From Kocuria coralli (GTDB lineage Bacteria; Actinomycetota; Actinomycetes; Actinomycetales; Micrococcaceae): a stretch of DNA of 64,000 nucleotides. The position numbers were made by a program, and so were the translations under genes. Shown one piece after another: positions 9,854-18,906 of the stretch (the stretch's first letter is position 1; every line of letters starts with the position of its first letter). The stretch spans positions 1 through 64,000 of the forward strand of contig NZ_ML708626.1 in NCBI RefSeq assembly GCF_008831305.1, written 5' to 3'. A model generated the notes under the pieces. The model was not told the origin of the DNA, searched no databases, and was given only the letters and a program-made list of their open reading frames with translations.

Positions 9854-10006
9854 TCAGGTGGCGTCCGTCTGCTTGGGGTCCTGCGACTTGAAATGGCGCA
9901 GCGCGATGTGCAGATTGCCCGCCTGGCGCAGCAAGACCACGCCGCTGGCGAAGGCTGCTCCCGCCAGCACCACTTGGATCAGCGTTGCCATGTCGAAGTT
10001 GTTCAT
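9854..10006 (-). CDS. Small membrane protein, 50 residues
   Basis: A short frame reads MNNFDMATLIQVVLAG at its start, continues as one hydrophobic helix to about residue 27 and ends in a charged tail rich in K, Q and D. The ATG has a strong ribosome binding site (GGAGGG, 6 bases upstream). It lies about 200 bases upstream of the surface protein gene and in the same direction. No family is recognised. Support comes from the ribosome binding site, the codon use and the sensible membrane-peptide layout. Confidence 0.6.
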   Translation of the reverse strand: MNNFDMATLIQVVLAGAAFASGVVLLRQAGNLHIALRHFKSQDPKQTDAT

Positions 10007-10225
10007 TGCAGCCCTCCGTTCTGTTGTTCCCTAATGCAATCGTCCCACTTGCATGTTGTATTGACCAACAGTTGCACGGTTATTGCGTCAAGATTCGATG
10101 AACCGCCGGGAATTCCTGCGTGATCAGGAGACCGGGGTTCACGGCATTGCGACTTTGGATTGAACTCCTCCCATGGGTTCCTGCGGCGCTCGATCGGTTC
10201 GCCGGACGTCCATAGCGTCGACAGC
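10007..10225. promoter_or_regulatory. Divergent AT-rich promoter region with a short dyad
   Basis: This gap between the small membrane protein (minus) and the CPBP gene (plus) is clearly less GC-rich than its surroundings. It holds the dyad TGTTG-N7-CAACA at 10054-10070 and several TTG-rich hexamers that could be -35 boxes. No full promoter could be assigned with confidence. Confidence 0.35.
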
Positions 10226-11224
10226 ATGAACAAGAACAAGCACCGCCCACCCGCCCCTGTCGCCTCCCTGATGCCCGCCACCAGGCCGAACCCCATGGTC
10301 CGGCTCGGGCGTCTCATCCGCCGGCACCCGCTGATCGCGTTCTTCGCGCTGGCCAACGCCCTGAGCTGGACGGCGTGGTTGCCCTACGTCCTCTCCTTGA
10401 ACGGATTGGGTGTCCTGCCGTTCCGGGTTCCGGAGATCCTGGGCACCAGCCAGTTCGCCGGAGCATTGCCTGGCGCCTACCTCGGGCCGATCACGGCCGC
10501 GTTCCTGGTGACGGCCATCGTCGACGGACGGAACGGGTTGCGGGCGTGGGCCGGACGGCTATGGCGCTGGAGGGTCGCCCCGCGCTGGTATGCGATCACG
10601 CTGCTGGCCGCACCCGCTGGCATGGTCCTGACGGGCATCGCCTTCTCGGGCGGTCAGATCGCGGCGCCTTCCCTCGCGGCGATCAGCGCCTACGCTCCGA
10701 TGCTCCTGCTCCAACTCGTGACCACAGGCCTGGCGGAGGAGCCGGGGTGGCGCGACTTCGCGCTACCGCGCCTGCAGAGCCGGTTCTCTCCCCTCAGCGC
10801 GTCGTTCATCCTCGGCCCGCTGTGGGCGCTGTGGCACGCACCGCTGTTCCTCACCGAATGGGGCGGGTATCCCGACGCCGCCTGGTGGCGTCCCCTGGCC
10901 TTCGCCGGCTTCTGCATCGCGTTCAATATCGTGATGTCGTGGGTGTTCAATCGTTCCGGGCAGAGCCTGCCGCTCTCGATGCTCATGCACGTCAGCGTGA
11001 ACACCTTCGCGTCAGTGCTGTGGTTCGAGATGTTCCCGGCGTTCGACGAGGACGGCTTCTTCGCCGCCCTATTCGTCGGCGCGGCGGTCGCTGCGGTCGC
11101 CATCGTCATCGGTACGCGCGGGACACTCGGGTGCACCATGGCACCGTCGTCCTCAACGGCCGGGACTGGAATCGCGTCGGCCGAACGGGCCGAGGAGCAC
11201 GGCACCACCAGGGTCTCCCCGTGA
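10226..11224 (+). CDS. CPBP family intramembrane metalloprotease
   Basis: This polytopic membrane protein of 332 residues is of the CPBP (Abi/CAAX protease) family, known for prenyl-protein processing in eukaryotes and for bacteriocin immunity or protease roles in bacteria. The three family motifs are present: EEPGWR (Glu171/Glu172), a His in LWALWHAPLF and HVSVN. About eight hydrophobic helices are seen, and the C-terminal 40 residues are polar. The ATG at 10226 (MNKNKH) is chosen because the upstream extension is unlike the family; its ribosome binding site is weak. The stop codon overlaps the histidine kinase GTG (GTGA), so the two are translationally coupled. The substrate is unknown. Confidence 0.85.
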   Translation: MNKNKHRPPAPVASLMPATRPNPMVRLGRLIRRHPLIAFFALANALSWTAWLPYVLSLNGLGVLPFRVPEILGTSQFAGALPGAYLGPITAAFLVTAIVDGRNGLRAWAGRLWRWRVAPRWYAITLLAAPAGMVLTGIAFSGGQIAAPSLAAISAYAPMLLLQLVTTGLAEEPGWRDFALPRLQSRFSPLSASFILGPLWALWHAPLFLTEWGGYPDAAWWRPLAFAGFCIAFNIVMSWVFNRSGQSLPLSMLMHVSVNTFASVLWFEMFPAFDEDGFFAALFVGAAVAAVAIVIGTRGTLGCTMAPSSSTAGTGIASAERAEEHGTTRVSP

Positions 11225-12510
11225 GCCTGCACACCGTCGCCGCCACCCGTTACCATGAACGGGTGGCGGCGGAGCGACTCGACCTGGGAGGAACCGCGGT
11301 CATCGCGGCCGCAGCCGCATTGGTCTCCCTCGGAATCCTCGGAATGATGGCGATGGTCCTCCGCGAGGATCCCGCCGGGGACGCTCCGGCCGTCACGGCC
11401 CTGGCGTTGAGTTCGACGACCGCCACGGTCTCGCTCCAGTCCCTGACGCTGCTCTGGCTGGCCCGCGCCCCGGGCGTGAGCCTCCTGATCGCAGCCGGCC
11501 TGCCGGTGATCCTGGCGTTCCTCGTCCCCAACGAGCTGTACAGCACGACCGCGGTCCCTGTGGCGGTGGCGGCGTTCTCGGCGGGGCTCCGGATGCCCTT
11601 CCGCCGAGTGCGCCGGTCGGCCGCCGGGGCGGCCATGCTCTTGGGCGCCGGCCAGGTCGCGAACAATTTCGGCTCCGGCCGATCGGATCCGTTCGCGGTG
11701 CTGCTGGAGTCCCTCGCCCAGGCCGTCATCGTCGTGGGGCTGCCCCTTGTGCCCGCCATGGCCATCGCGGCGCAGCGCACGGTCCGGGCCGCTCAGAGCG
11801 AGACCATCACCGCTCTGAGACGTGAGCGCGACGCTCAGGTCGGCGAAGCCATCGCGCTCGAACGGGCGGCGATGGCGCGCGAACTGCACGACATCGCCGC
11901 CCACCACCTCTCCGGAATCTCGCTCATGGCCTCCGCCGTCGCCCGCCAGGTCGAATCCGACCCGGGAGGCGCGCGAGCCGGAGCCATGCAGATCCGGGAG
12001 CAGAGCACGGCGATCCTCCAGGATCTCCGCCGCCTGGTCGGTCTTCTGCGAAGCGAGACGGACGGCGAGTCATCGGTGAAGACCCTGGCCGCCCTCCCGG
12101 CGCTCGTCGAGTCCGCCGAGCGCACGAGCGGTACGGTCCTCCTGGATCTCCGTCTCGCCGACGACCGAGATCCATGGCGGGGCATCGGCCCCCTCGCCCA
12201 GCTGGCGGCCTACCGTATGGTGCAGGAGTCGCTGACGAACGCCGCGCGCCATGCACCGGGGGCAGCTCGCACCGTCGTCGTCGACGACACCGATCCCCGG
12301 CACCTGCTCCTGAGCGTGGGCAACGCCTCCTCGCCAGCATCGCTCCGCTCGGTCGACGGCACCGGATTCGGTCTCATCGGCATGCGGGAGCGGGCCACAC
12401 TGGTCGGCGGCGCTTTCGAGGCGGGCCCCACCCCGGGCAACGGATGGAAGACTCTGATGACCATCCCCCGTGATTCCGGGCATCGTGACGCACAGGAGGC
12501 ATCGCCGTGA
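11221..12510 (+). CDS. NarL-type sensor histidine kinase
   Basis: A 429-residue kinase with four or more N-terminal membrane helices (about residues 20-155) and almost no extracellular loop, so it may sense membrane state or its membrane protease partner. A HisKA_3 dimerisation domain follows with the phosphorylated His223 (ARELHDIAAHHL), then an HATPase domain with YRMVQESLTNAARHA and GFGLIGMRERA. It starts at GTG 11221, overlapping the CPBP stop, and its own stop overlaps the regulator start at 12507. The three genes form a tight operon. The signal is not deducible; liaS/desK-like kinases share this build. Confidence 0.9.
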   Translation: MSLHTVAATRYHERVAAERLDLGGTAVIAAAAALVSLGILGMMAMVLREDPAGDAPAVTALALSSTTATVSLQSLTLLWLARAPGVSLLIAAGLPVILAFLVPNELYSTTAVPVAVAAFSAGLRMPFRRVRRSAAGAAMLLGAGQVANNFGSGRSDPFAVLLESLAQAVIVVGLPLVPAMAIAAQRTVRAAQSETITALRRERDAQVGEAIALERAAMARELHDIAAHHLSGISLMASAVARQVESDPGGARAGAMQIREQSTAILQDLRRLVGLLRSETDGESSVKTLAALPALVESAERTSGTVLLDLRLADDRDPWRGIGPLAQLAAYRMVQESLTNAARHAPGAARTVVVDDTDPRHLLLSVGNASSPASLRSVDGTGFGLIGMRERATLVGGAFEAGPTPGNGWKTLMTIPRDSGHRDAQEASP

Positions 12511-13211
12511 TCCGTGTCCTCGTGGCCGACGACCAGCCACTCGTCCGCGCGGGCCTCTCGGCTCTGTTGGGCGCCGAGAACGACATCGAGGTCATCGGAG
12601 TCGCCGAAAACGGTGTCGAGGCACTCGCTCTCGCACGTCAGCTGGTACCGGATGTCGCCTGCCTCGACATCCGGATGCCTGAGATGGACGGCATCGAGGT
12701 CGCGACCCGCCTCTGCGGCCCCGACGCCGACCCGCGGATCCCGGTGCTGGTCCTGACCACCTTCGATATCGACGACTACGTATTCCGCGCGCTGGAGGCC
12801 GGCGTGGCGGGCTTCCTGCTCAAGGACTCCGACCCCGATGAGATCCTGCGCGCCGTTCGTCATATCGACGGCGGGCGCGGCACCCTCGACCATGCGCTCA
12901 CCCGCCGCATCGTCGATGAATACGTTCAGCATCGCCGTCTGCAGCCCGTCTCCGCCGGACGAGCACTGGAGATGCTCACCGCCCGGGAGCACGACATCCT
13001 GCTCCTGCTGGCGGAGGGAATGTCGAACGAGCAGATCGCCGCGTCCCTCTTCGTCGAGGTCGCCACCGTGAAGTCGCATCTCACCCGGATGCTTCCCAAA
13101 CTGGGGGTGCGGTCCCGCTTGCAGGCGGTCGTCTGGGCGTACCAGAACCGCGTCGTGGAGGTTCCCGACCCTCCTCGGGATCGGCCCGGCCGAGATCGAG
13201 GCCCCCGGTGA
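12507..13211 (+). CDS. NarL/FixJ family response regulator
   Basis: The 234-residue partner of the preceding kinase. The receiver domain has the acidic pair D8-D9, phosphoacceptor D54 (ACLDIRMPEMDG) and the conserved Lys in LLKDSDPDE. A LuxR-type helix-turn-helix begins near residue 155 (LTAREHDILLLLAEGMSNEQIA). The GTG start overlaps the kinase stop by four bases. The most likely target is its own operon or a membrane stress response, which is inference only. Confidence 0.92.
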   Translation: MIRVLVADDQPLVRAGLSALLGAENDIEVIGVAENGVEALALARQLVPDVACLDIRMPEMDGIEVATRLCGPDADPRIPVLVLTTFDIDDYVFRALEAGVAGFLLKDSDPDEILRAVRHIDGGRGTLDHALTRRIVDEYVQHRRLQPVSAGRALEMLTAREHDILLLLAEGMSNEQIAASLFVEVATVKSHLTRMLPKLGVRSRLQAVVWAYQNRVVEVPDPPRDRPGRDRGPR

Positions 13212-13222
13212 TGCCGTCAGCG

Positions 13223-13243
13223 GCGGGGCTTCGGGCTCCCCGC
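13223..13243. terminator. Hairpin between convergent genes
   Basis: GCGGGG and CCCCGC pair around a 9-base loop, immediately after the response regulator and just before the stop of the minus-strand membrane protein gene. It probably serves both directions. Confidence 0.45.
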
Positions 13244-13251
13244 GGGTCCTA

Positions 13252-13662
13252 CTACTCCGGGTACTTGCGCCGGCCGTACTGCGGGCCCTCGTCGCCCTCG
13301 TCGCCCTCGGGCGGAGTCGCCGGCCGCTGCGGCTTCGAGGTGTCCTGCGCCTGGCCGGACTGCCGCTTGGCTCGGCGTTCCGCATAGAGCTTGGCGGAGG
13401 ACCGGTTGACCCCGGACCCTTCGCCGAGACCGGGATCGTTGGGCTTATCCAGCATCATCAGGGTCGCGCAGACCACCACGGAGGCGATGAAGGCCACTCC
13501 CCCGACGATCAGCCCGAGGTCCAGGCGCATGCCGTCGTCCGTACCGCCGGCGGCCACGAAACTGGTCACACCGCCCGCCACCAGCGCCAGCACAGCCGAG
13601 ACGGCAAGGGGGCCCTTGACGTCGGGCGCGCGCCGTTGCGACTTACGGGTCTGGCGTGACAC
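13252..13662 (-). CDS. Small two-helix membrane protein
   Basis: The product of 136 residues has no recognised family. A basic N-terminus (SRQTRKSQRRAPD) is followed by two hydrophobic helices, at roughly residues 18-40 and 48-70, separated by a short polar loop with TDDGMRLD. A charged, Pro/Gly/Asp-rich cytoplasmic tail ends in QYGRRKYPE. The GTG at 13662 is preferred over upstream starts because AGGAGG lies 8 bases ahead of it. Such proteins are common and uncharacterised in Micrococcaceae. Confidence 0.7.
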   Translation of the reverse strand: MSRQTRKSQRRAPDVKGPLAVSAVLALVAGGVTSFVAAGGTDDGMRLDLGLIVGGVAFIASVVVCATLMMLDKPNDPGLGEGSGVNRSSAKLYAERRAKRQSGQAQDTSKPQRPATPPEGDEGDEGPQYGRRKYPE

Positions 13663-13778
13663 TTGGGGGTCCTCCTGGAATGGCCTCGGGCTCACCCGGG
13701 GGTCTCCCGGGCTTTCAGCACACCGGCCTAGTCTACGCGGCCACGGGAGGGGCACTCCACGCGCCGCTCCTCGGGCGG

Positions 13779-14375
13779 TCAGGCGTCGTCGGGTCGCGCT
13801 GAGACCTCGCGCTGCCGTGCGTCATGCCGCAGGGTCAGCCCCGAAATCAGCAGGAAGACCCCGGAGATGATCGCGGAACCGCCCGTCACGCCCAGGACGG
13901 CGTGCATGTCGATGCCGGAGACGAGCAGCACCCCGATGGCCGCCCCCGTTCCCACCAGGCCCGTGAGCAACCAGTCACGGCCCAGGGGATGCGACCCGCG
14001 CCGGGTGGAACCGACCCACAGCTCCGGTAGGCCGATCAGGACGAGCACCAGGGAGACCACCAGGGACAGTCCGGTCAGGGATCCGCCGAAGGCGATCGTC
14101 GCCACCGCCCCCAGCAACGCGAGGTAGCCGGTGGATCGCTGCGAGGCGTCCAGGGCGCCCAGGCTCAGGCTCTCGTGCCCCGACCCCCGGCGCTCCGTCC
14201 ACAGGATGCCCAGGCCGGTGCCCGCGAACCACAGCGCCAGCAACCACGTCCCCGTCGTGTGCGACGGCTCGGTGATGAAGATGGTGCAGGCCGCGAAGGC
14301 CAGGGTCACGCCGGCGCGTACCAGGGTGGGAACGGCCAGGGCGCGGAGTGCGGCGGCGGAATGCTCCTGGGTCAC
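13779..14375 (-). CDS. HdeD-like multi-pass membrane protein
   Basis: The 198-residue protein has about six hydrophobic helices, with paired-helix spacing and short charged loops, resembling the HdeD/DUF308 group of acid-resistance-type membrane proteins. The match is by architecture rather than by a clear signature. The GTG at 14375 (VTQEHS) is preceded by AAGGA four bases upstream. The longer frame to 14537 would overlap the next gene and has an Arg/Pro-rich, unconvincing start. It follows the DUF805 gene after 88 bases on the same strand. Confidence 0.65.
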   Translation of the reverse strand: MTQEHSAAALRALAVPTLVRAGVTLAFAACTIFITEPSHTTGTWLLALWFAGTGLGILWTERRGSGHESLSLGALDASQRSTGYLALLGAVATIAFGGSLTGLSLVVSLVLVLIGLPELWVGSTRRGSHPLGRDWLLTGLVGTGAAIGVLLVSGIDMHAVLGVTGGSAIISGVFLLISGLTLRHDARQREVSARPDDA

Positions 14376-14463
14376 GGAGTCCTTCTTTTCAGCGATACCG
14401 GTCGGCGATCGCGCCGGCCGGGCCGGGTGGCGATCATGTCCCAGCCACTGTAGACCGATCCGC

Positions 14464-15006
14464 TCAGGCGTCGAACGCCGCCCCGGAGGGATCGGGCTCC
14501 ATGGCGCACAGGACCAGCAGGATGATGCCGCCGACACCCGGGATGAAGGACAGGAAGTAGTACCAGCCCGATTTACCGGTGTCGTGCAGGCGACGGACGG
14601 TCAACGAGATGTTGGGGACGACCAGGGCCAGACCGATCAGGCTGATCACCGCGAGCAGTCCGAACATCATGGAGACCGCCCCGGCATTGGGCTGACCCCC
14701 GGCGCTGTTCTCCGCGCGGGTGACGACGACGACCACCGCGACCACCCAGACGACCGCCATCGCGAGCAGCAGCAGCACCTGAGCCAGGTAGGCCCACCAG
14801 AACTCGGACCGGGAGGCCCGGCCGGAGAACTGGGCGTACTTGCGGAAGAAGTTCCTGACGGCACCCGCGAAGGTGACCGGCTCACCGGGCTGGGACCCGG
14901 TGGGGTACGGGTAGGGCTGCCGGCCGTAGGCGGCCGGGGTGAACGAAGGTGCGGATGCGCCGGCATGGCCGGGTGAGGATTCCTGGGGGTCGATGCCGTA
15001 GCTCAT
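14464..15006 (-). CDS. DUF805 family membrane protein
   Basis: The 180-residue protein has an N-terminal Pro/Tyr-rich cytoplasmic region (YGRQPYPYPTG) and then the DUF805 domain. The domain opens with FFRKYAQFSGRASRSEFWWAYL, and VRRLHDTGKSGWYYFLSFIPGVG lies between the last two of about four helices. The role of DUF805 is unknown. The ATG at 15006 has GGGAG upstream, and a recognisable promoter is found about 80 bases further up. Confidence 0.85.
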   Translation of the reverse strand: MSYGIDPQESSPGHAGASAPSFTPAAYGRQPYPYPTGSQPGEPVTFAGAVRNFFRKYAQFSGRASRSEFWWAYLAQVLLLLAMAVVWVVAVVVVVTRAENSAGGQPNAGAVSMMFGLLAVISLIGLALVVPNISLTVRRLHDTGKSGWYYFLSFIPGVGGIILLVLCAMEPDPSGAAFDA

Positions 15007-15086
15007 GTCTGCTCCCTGGTGAGGGCCGATTTTGACAAAGGCAAACGTAGACCCGGGAGCAGGCGGCCCCATGCACGTGACGTTAA

Positions 15087-15115
15087 ATTACAAGTGCAAA
15101 TGTATGGAAAGACAA
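15087..15115 (-). promoter_or_regulatory. Sigma-70 type promoter for the DUF805 gene
   Basis: On the minus strand TTGTCT (15115-15110) and TGTAAT (15092-15087) are 17 bases apart. The predicted transcript starts near 15080 and gives a leader of roughly 75 bases. Confidence 0.55.
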
Positions 15116-15144
15116 AAGGATTTGGGGCCGGGGCCGACACGGCG

Positions 15145-15196
15145 AGGGCGTGCGCTCGAGCGCCTTCGTCATCGAATGCACACGAGCACACGCCCT
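15145..15196 (-). terminator. Terminator of the universal stress protein gene
   Basis: Thirteen-base arms (AGGGCGTGCGCTC with GAGCACACGCCCT, one wobble pair) enclose a 26-base loop, about 60 bases after the stop codon of the minus-strand gene. Confidence 0.55.
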
Positions 15197-15258
15197 GAGC
15201 GCCGGGGCGGACCTACCCCGTGCCCGTTCCGATGGGCTGGGGTAGGCCGCTGGCCGCG

Positions 15259-16140
15259 CTATTCGGCGTCGGCCTCGTACTTGTTGGGAACCACCATGAC
15301 CGGGCAGGCGGCGTCCACGAGGACGGCCTGGGAGACCGAACCCACCAGGAGGCCGCGGAAGCCGCCATGACCGCGGGTGCCCAGGACCACCAGGTCCGCG
15401 GATCCGGAGGCTTCGACCAGGGCATCGGCCGGCCGACCGGAGAGCACGTGAACGCTGGTGTCCAGCCCCTCCGCCTGCTCCAGCGCGACCTTCTCCACCT
15501 CATGGCACAGGGTGCGCGCGGGTTCGGTCAGCTGGTCGGCGATGGCCTTGTCCAGTTCTGCCGAGCCCGACGGCAGGGAGGTGATCGTGGGGATCACGGT
15601 CACGATCGACAGGCTCTTGCCGTGCCGCGCGGCGTACCTGGCGGCGTGCTTGACCGCGGGGGACTTGGGCCCCAGCTTGTCCACGGCCAGCACCACGCGT
15701 CCGGAGAAGTCGCCCTCCTGGGGCTCCCAGCCGTCCGGCAGCACGATCACGGGGCATTTGGCGTGCGCGGCGGTCGCCGCCGACACGGATCCCAGGCGAC
15801 CTCGGATGCCGTGCAGGCCCCGCTTGCCCAGGACGATCAGCGAGTTGCTGCTGGAATCGTGCACCAGGACGCCGGCCACATCGCCGCGTTCCAGGACGCC
15901 TTCCGCCTTGACGCCGGCATCCAGCGCCTTCTGCACACCCGCTTTCGCGGTCTCTTCGGCCTCCTCCTCGATCTTCTCGAGGAACGGGCCGGTAATCGCT
16001 GCATCGGCAACGACGGGGCGGCCGGTCGAGACCACGACGGTCATCCGCGCATCAGATGCCTTGGCCTCGTTGATGGCCCAATCCAATGCCTGCTCCGCAA
16101 ATGCAGAGCCGTCATACCCGACGAGAATCTTCTCGGTCAT
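15259..16140 (-). CDS. Tandem-domain universal stress protein
   Basis: A 293-residue cytoplasmic protein with two UspA domains (about 1-140 and 150-290), as in actinobacterial proteins linked to hypoxia and stationary phase. The first domain opens with ILVGYDGSAFAEQALDWAI. The second carries the ATP-binding style signature VLGTRGHGGFRGLLVGSVS, and the first has the related VLGKRGLHGIRGRLGSVS. It starts at ATG 16140, preceded by GAGAGGG; a GTG codon just before it could also be read. Monocistronic, with its own terminator. Confidence 0.9.
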   Translation of the reverse strand: MTEKILVGYDGSAFAEQALDWAINEAKASDARMTVVVSTGRPVVADAAITGPFLEKIEEEAEETAKAGVQKALDAGVKAEGVLERGDVAGVLVHDSSSNSLIVLGKRGLHGIRGRLGSVSAATAAHAKCPVIVLPDGWEPQEGDFSGRVVLAVDKLGPKSPAVKHAARYAARHGKSLSIVTVIPTITSLPSGSAELDKAIADQLTEPARTLCHEVEKVALEQAEGLDTSVHVLSGRPADALVEASGSADLVVLGTRGHGGFRGLLVGSVSQAVLVDAACPVMVVPNKYEADAE

Positions 16141-16278
16141 CACACAGCCCTCTCTTCTGGGTTTAGGGAGGACGAGACGTTTGGGACGGTCACCCAGATC
16201 GGCGCCTTCGCCTCTCCGTTTCCATTCTATGTTTTCTGCTGTTCGCGGGCCCGGGAAAATGGCAACGTTTGGCCACCG

Positions 16279-17658
16279 TCAGGCCCGCAGGAGCCATCGG
16301 TCGCCGTGCGCCCTCAGCCCGAGGGTCACGGCGCGCGCACCCATGAATCCAAAGGCGTAAGCCGCCCACAGCCACACCAGCCCCGTCACCGAACTCAGGT
16401 GCGCGAGATGCACCGCCGCCAGCAGCGGCAGGTAGACGATCAGGTTGATCACCCCGGCGACGGCCAGATAACGGGCATCCCCGGCACCGATCAGCACCCC
16501 GTCCAGCACGAAGACCCAGGAGGCCAGGGGCTGGCCCACGGCGACGACCAGCAGCGCCACCGAGAACAGACTCTGCACCTCCTCCGCGGGGGTGAGCAGG
16601 GGCGCCGTCCAGGGCAGCAGCAAGCCGACCACCAGGCCTGTGACCACCCCGAACCAGAGGCCGAACACGAGGATTCTGCGGGTCAGATGCCGTACCTCGG
16701 CCCGTTCGTCCACGCCCTCCTGTCCGGCGGCGGTGAGCCGCCGCGCCCCGGTCTCCTTGCCGACCAGTGCCTGGGCCGCGATCGCGAGCGCGTCCAGGGC
16801 GTAGGCCATGACGTTGAAGATGGTCATCACCAGCTGGTAGGCGGCGAGGTTCTCCGGCCCCTGGGCGGTGACCACCACGACCGTCAGCAGAAGCGCCGCC
16901 CTCAGGGAGACGGTGCGGAGCATGAGCCAGCTCCCGACCCCCATGAGCGAGCCGATCCGGCGGGCAGTGGTCCCGATGCCGACGCCGTGGCGCCGGGAGC
17001 GGACGGTCAGCAGGACGACGAAGGCCGCGGCCATCAGCCACTGCGTGGCGCTGGTGCCCATGGCGGCGCCCGCGACGCCCAGCCCGAGGCCGTAGACCAG
17101 GAGCACGTTGGTGCCGACGTTCACGACGGCGCCGGCCGCCGCGATGATCAGCGGCGTCCTGGTGTCCTGCAGCCCCCGCAGCACACCCATGCCCGCGGTG
17201 ACCATGAGCATGGCGGGCAGGCCGGGCAGCGACCAGTGGAGATAGGTCGTGGCCTGATCCAGTACGGCGCCCTGGCCGCCCATGGCCGTCAGCAGGGCCC
17301 GGCCTCCGGCAGCACCCGCCCCGGCGAGCAGGACGCCCAGCAGGGCTCCCAGCCAGAGCCCGTCGCGGCCGACGGCGAGGGCCTCGGCCATCCGGCCGGC
17401 ACCGAGGTGCTTGGCGACGGCGGGGGTGGTCGAGTAGGCCAGGAACACCATGAGCCCCACCGCGGTCTGCACCACCGCCGTCGCCAGGGCCACGCCTGCG
17501 AGCGGATCGGTGCCGAGGCGGCTCACGATCACGGTATCGGCCAGCAGTAGCAGGGGCTCGGCGATCAGGGCGCCGAAGGCGGGAATCGCCAGCCCCAGGA
17601 TGCGGCGGTTGAGGCCGGCTCGCGGCACGGTTCGCCGCTGCACCCGGGCACCGCTCAT
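16279..17658 (-). CDS. MATE family efflux transporter
   Basis: A 459-residue inner-membrane protein with about twelve helices in two related halves, typical of DinF-like MATE exporters that expel cationic compounds in exchange for Na+ or H+. Family features include ILGLAIPAFGALIAEPLLLLAD at the N-terminus and QDTRTPLIIAAAGAVVNVGTN in the middle. The ATG at 17658 has GGGAG ten bases upstream; the longer frame to 17757 lacks membrane character. It is divergent from the following membrane protein gene. Confidence 0.9.
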   Translation of the reverse strand: MSGARVQRRTVPRAGLNRRILGLAIPAFGALIAEPLLLLADTVIVSRLGTDPLAGVALATAVVQTAVGLMVFLAYSTTPAVAKHLGAGRMAEALAVGRDGLWLGALLGVLLAGAGAAGGRALLTAMGGQGAVLDQATTYLHWSLPGLPAMLMVTAGMGVLRGLQDTRTPLIIAAAGAVVNVGTNVLLVYGLGLGVAGAAMGTSATQWLMAAAFVVLLTVRSRRHGVGIGTTARRIGSLMGVGSWLMLRTVSLRAALLLTVVVVTAQGPENLAAYQLVMTIFNVMAYALDALAIAAQALVGKETGARRLTAAGQEGVDERAEVRHLTRRILVFGLWFGVVTGLVVGLLLPWTAPLLTPAEEVQSLFSVALLVVAVGQPLASWVFVLDGVLIGAGDARYLAVAGVINLIVYLPLLAAVHLAHLSSVTGLVWLWAAYAFGFMGARAVTLGLRAHGDRWLLRA

Positions 17659-17826
17659 GGACTCATCGCTCCCTTCATGCCGCCGCTCATTCCCTCGTGC
17701 GCCCGGACGCGGCGTCCGGGCGCGATCCGCGCGTGCTCCACCAAAATCGTGCCCCACCGTACCGCTCCTGTCCCCGGTTGCTAGCCTGGCGGATGTACTT
17801 CCCCTCTCCGGCCCCAGGAGGAGCCC

Positions 17827-18906
17827 ATGGCCCGCTCAGTCCGGGGTCGTCTCCACCACGGTTCCCTGCCTTCCTGGCCCCCTCTGCGCGTCCGGGCGCT
17901 GGTCAACGGGCTGTGCCTGGTCGCGTTCGCCTGCGCCCTGCTCTATCTGACGTGGACGATGCTCAGCTTCCGCGTCCACGACGCCTCCGGGACCGCCCCG
18001 ATCCTGAAGGTCCTGGCGATCTGGTTCGCCGTCGGATGGCCCGTGGGGTGCCTTGCGATCGGCCTCCACCTGATGCTCACGGCGTTCACCTCGACCGATC
18101 GCCTTCTGCTCGCTCACGGGGCGGCATCGTGGGATCCCGGGGAGCACGAGGACGTCCTGCGGGGCGTGCGCGTGCGCAATTGGAAACCCGAGCGCGGTCC
18201 GGACTCGGGTGCCTTCTCGGCCAGGACCCTGGGGTGGGTCCCCGTGCAGACCCCCGTGGCCCTCGTCCCTCTGCTGGCAGGCATGGTGGTCGCCCTGGGT
18301 CTCATGATCTGGGTCGCCACCGGATACGGCGGTGCCTCCGCGATCCTGCTCGTGACCCTGGCGTGGCTCGGCTGGCGCACGTGGCGGGCATGGACGGCGC
18401 TGCAGGACTACCGGGTGGATCAACGCCGCCGGGGAGCGAACCCCGGGAGCCGGCGGAACTCGCCCGGCTCCGGTTCCCGCACCGAGTCCCGTGGCGACAT
18501 CGGTGGCGAGACCGTCATCACCGCGGACGAGGCCTGGGACGACGACGAACCCTCCTACCGGCCTCCGCCGCACCCGGATCCCTATCAGCGCGAGCTGCAA
18601 CTGCGTCAGGCCATGGCCGACGACGACCACCGCAACGGCGGCGGCAACGATGTCCGGGTGGAGGCCTCGCGGCGATACGACGACCCCGAGGACACCACCG
18701 ATCTGATCCCCGTGTACCGCGACCCCGATCACGGCCCCGAGTACGCGGACCACGGCCGTCAGGACGAACGGCACGACCGGCGCCGCTCGCGCAGACGCGC
18801 GTCCCGCGGCGCCGGGCACGAACCGGACACCCAACCACAGGTGGTGCTGGTGGACCGGTCGGCGGAACGCGCCCGCCGCGCCCGCCAGCGCAAGTCAGGG
18901 GGGTAG
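17827..18906 (+). CDS. Membrane protein with acidic/basic tail, probably frameshifted at its end
   Basis: No family is recognised. The product has 359 residues with four hydrophobic helices in two pairs (about 27-50, 58-82, 138-160 and 165-185), then a long polar tail rich in Asp, Arg and Pro. AGGAGG lies six bases ahead of the ATG. The frame ends in TAG directly after a run of six G at 18898-18903. Reading on in the next frame from 18902 gives 96 further codons with strongly biased, coding-like third positions, ending DIYERRDEAASIFGYLWRRPQDD at 19192. Removing one G would join the two parts through a GGSSGG linker. It may be a sequencing error, a real frameshift mutation or a slippery site. 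Confidence 0.7.
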   Translation: MARSVRGRLHHGSLPSWPPLRVRALVNGLCLVAFACALLYLTWTMLSFRVHDASGTAPILKVLAIWFAVGWPVGCLAIGLHLMLTAFTSTDRLLLAHGAASWDPGEHEDVLRGVRVRNWKPERGPDSGAFSARTLGWVPVQTPVALVPLLAGMVVALGLMIWVATGYGGASAILLVTLAWLGWRTWRAWTALQDYRVDQRRRGANPGSRRNSPGSGSRTESRGDIGGETVITADEAWDDDEPSYRPPPHPDPYQRELQLRQAMADDDHRNGGGNDVRVEASRRYDDPEDTTDLIPVYRDPDHGPEYADHGRQDERHDRRRSRRRASRGAGHEPDTQPQVVLVDRSAERARRARQRKSGG

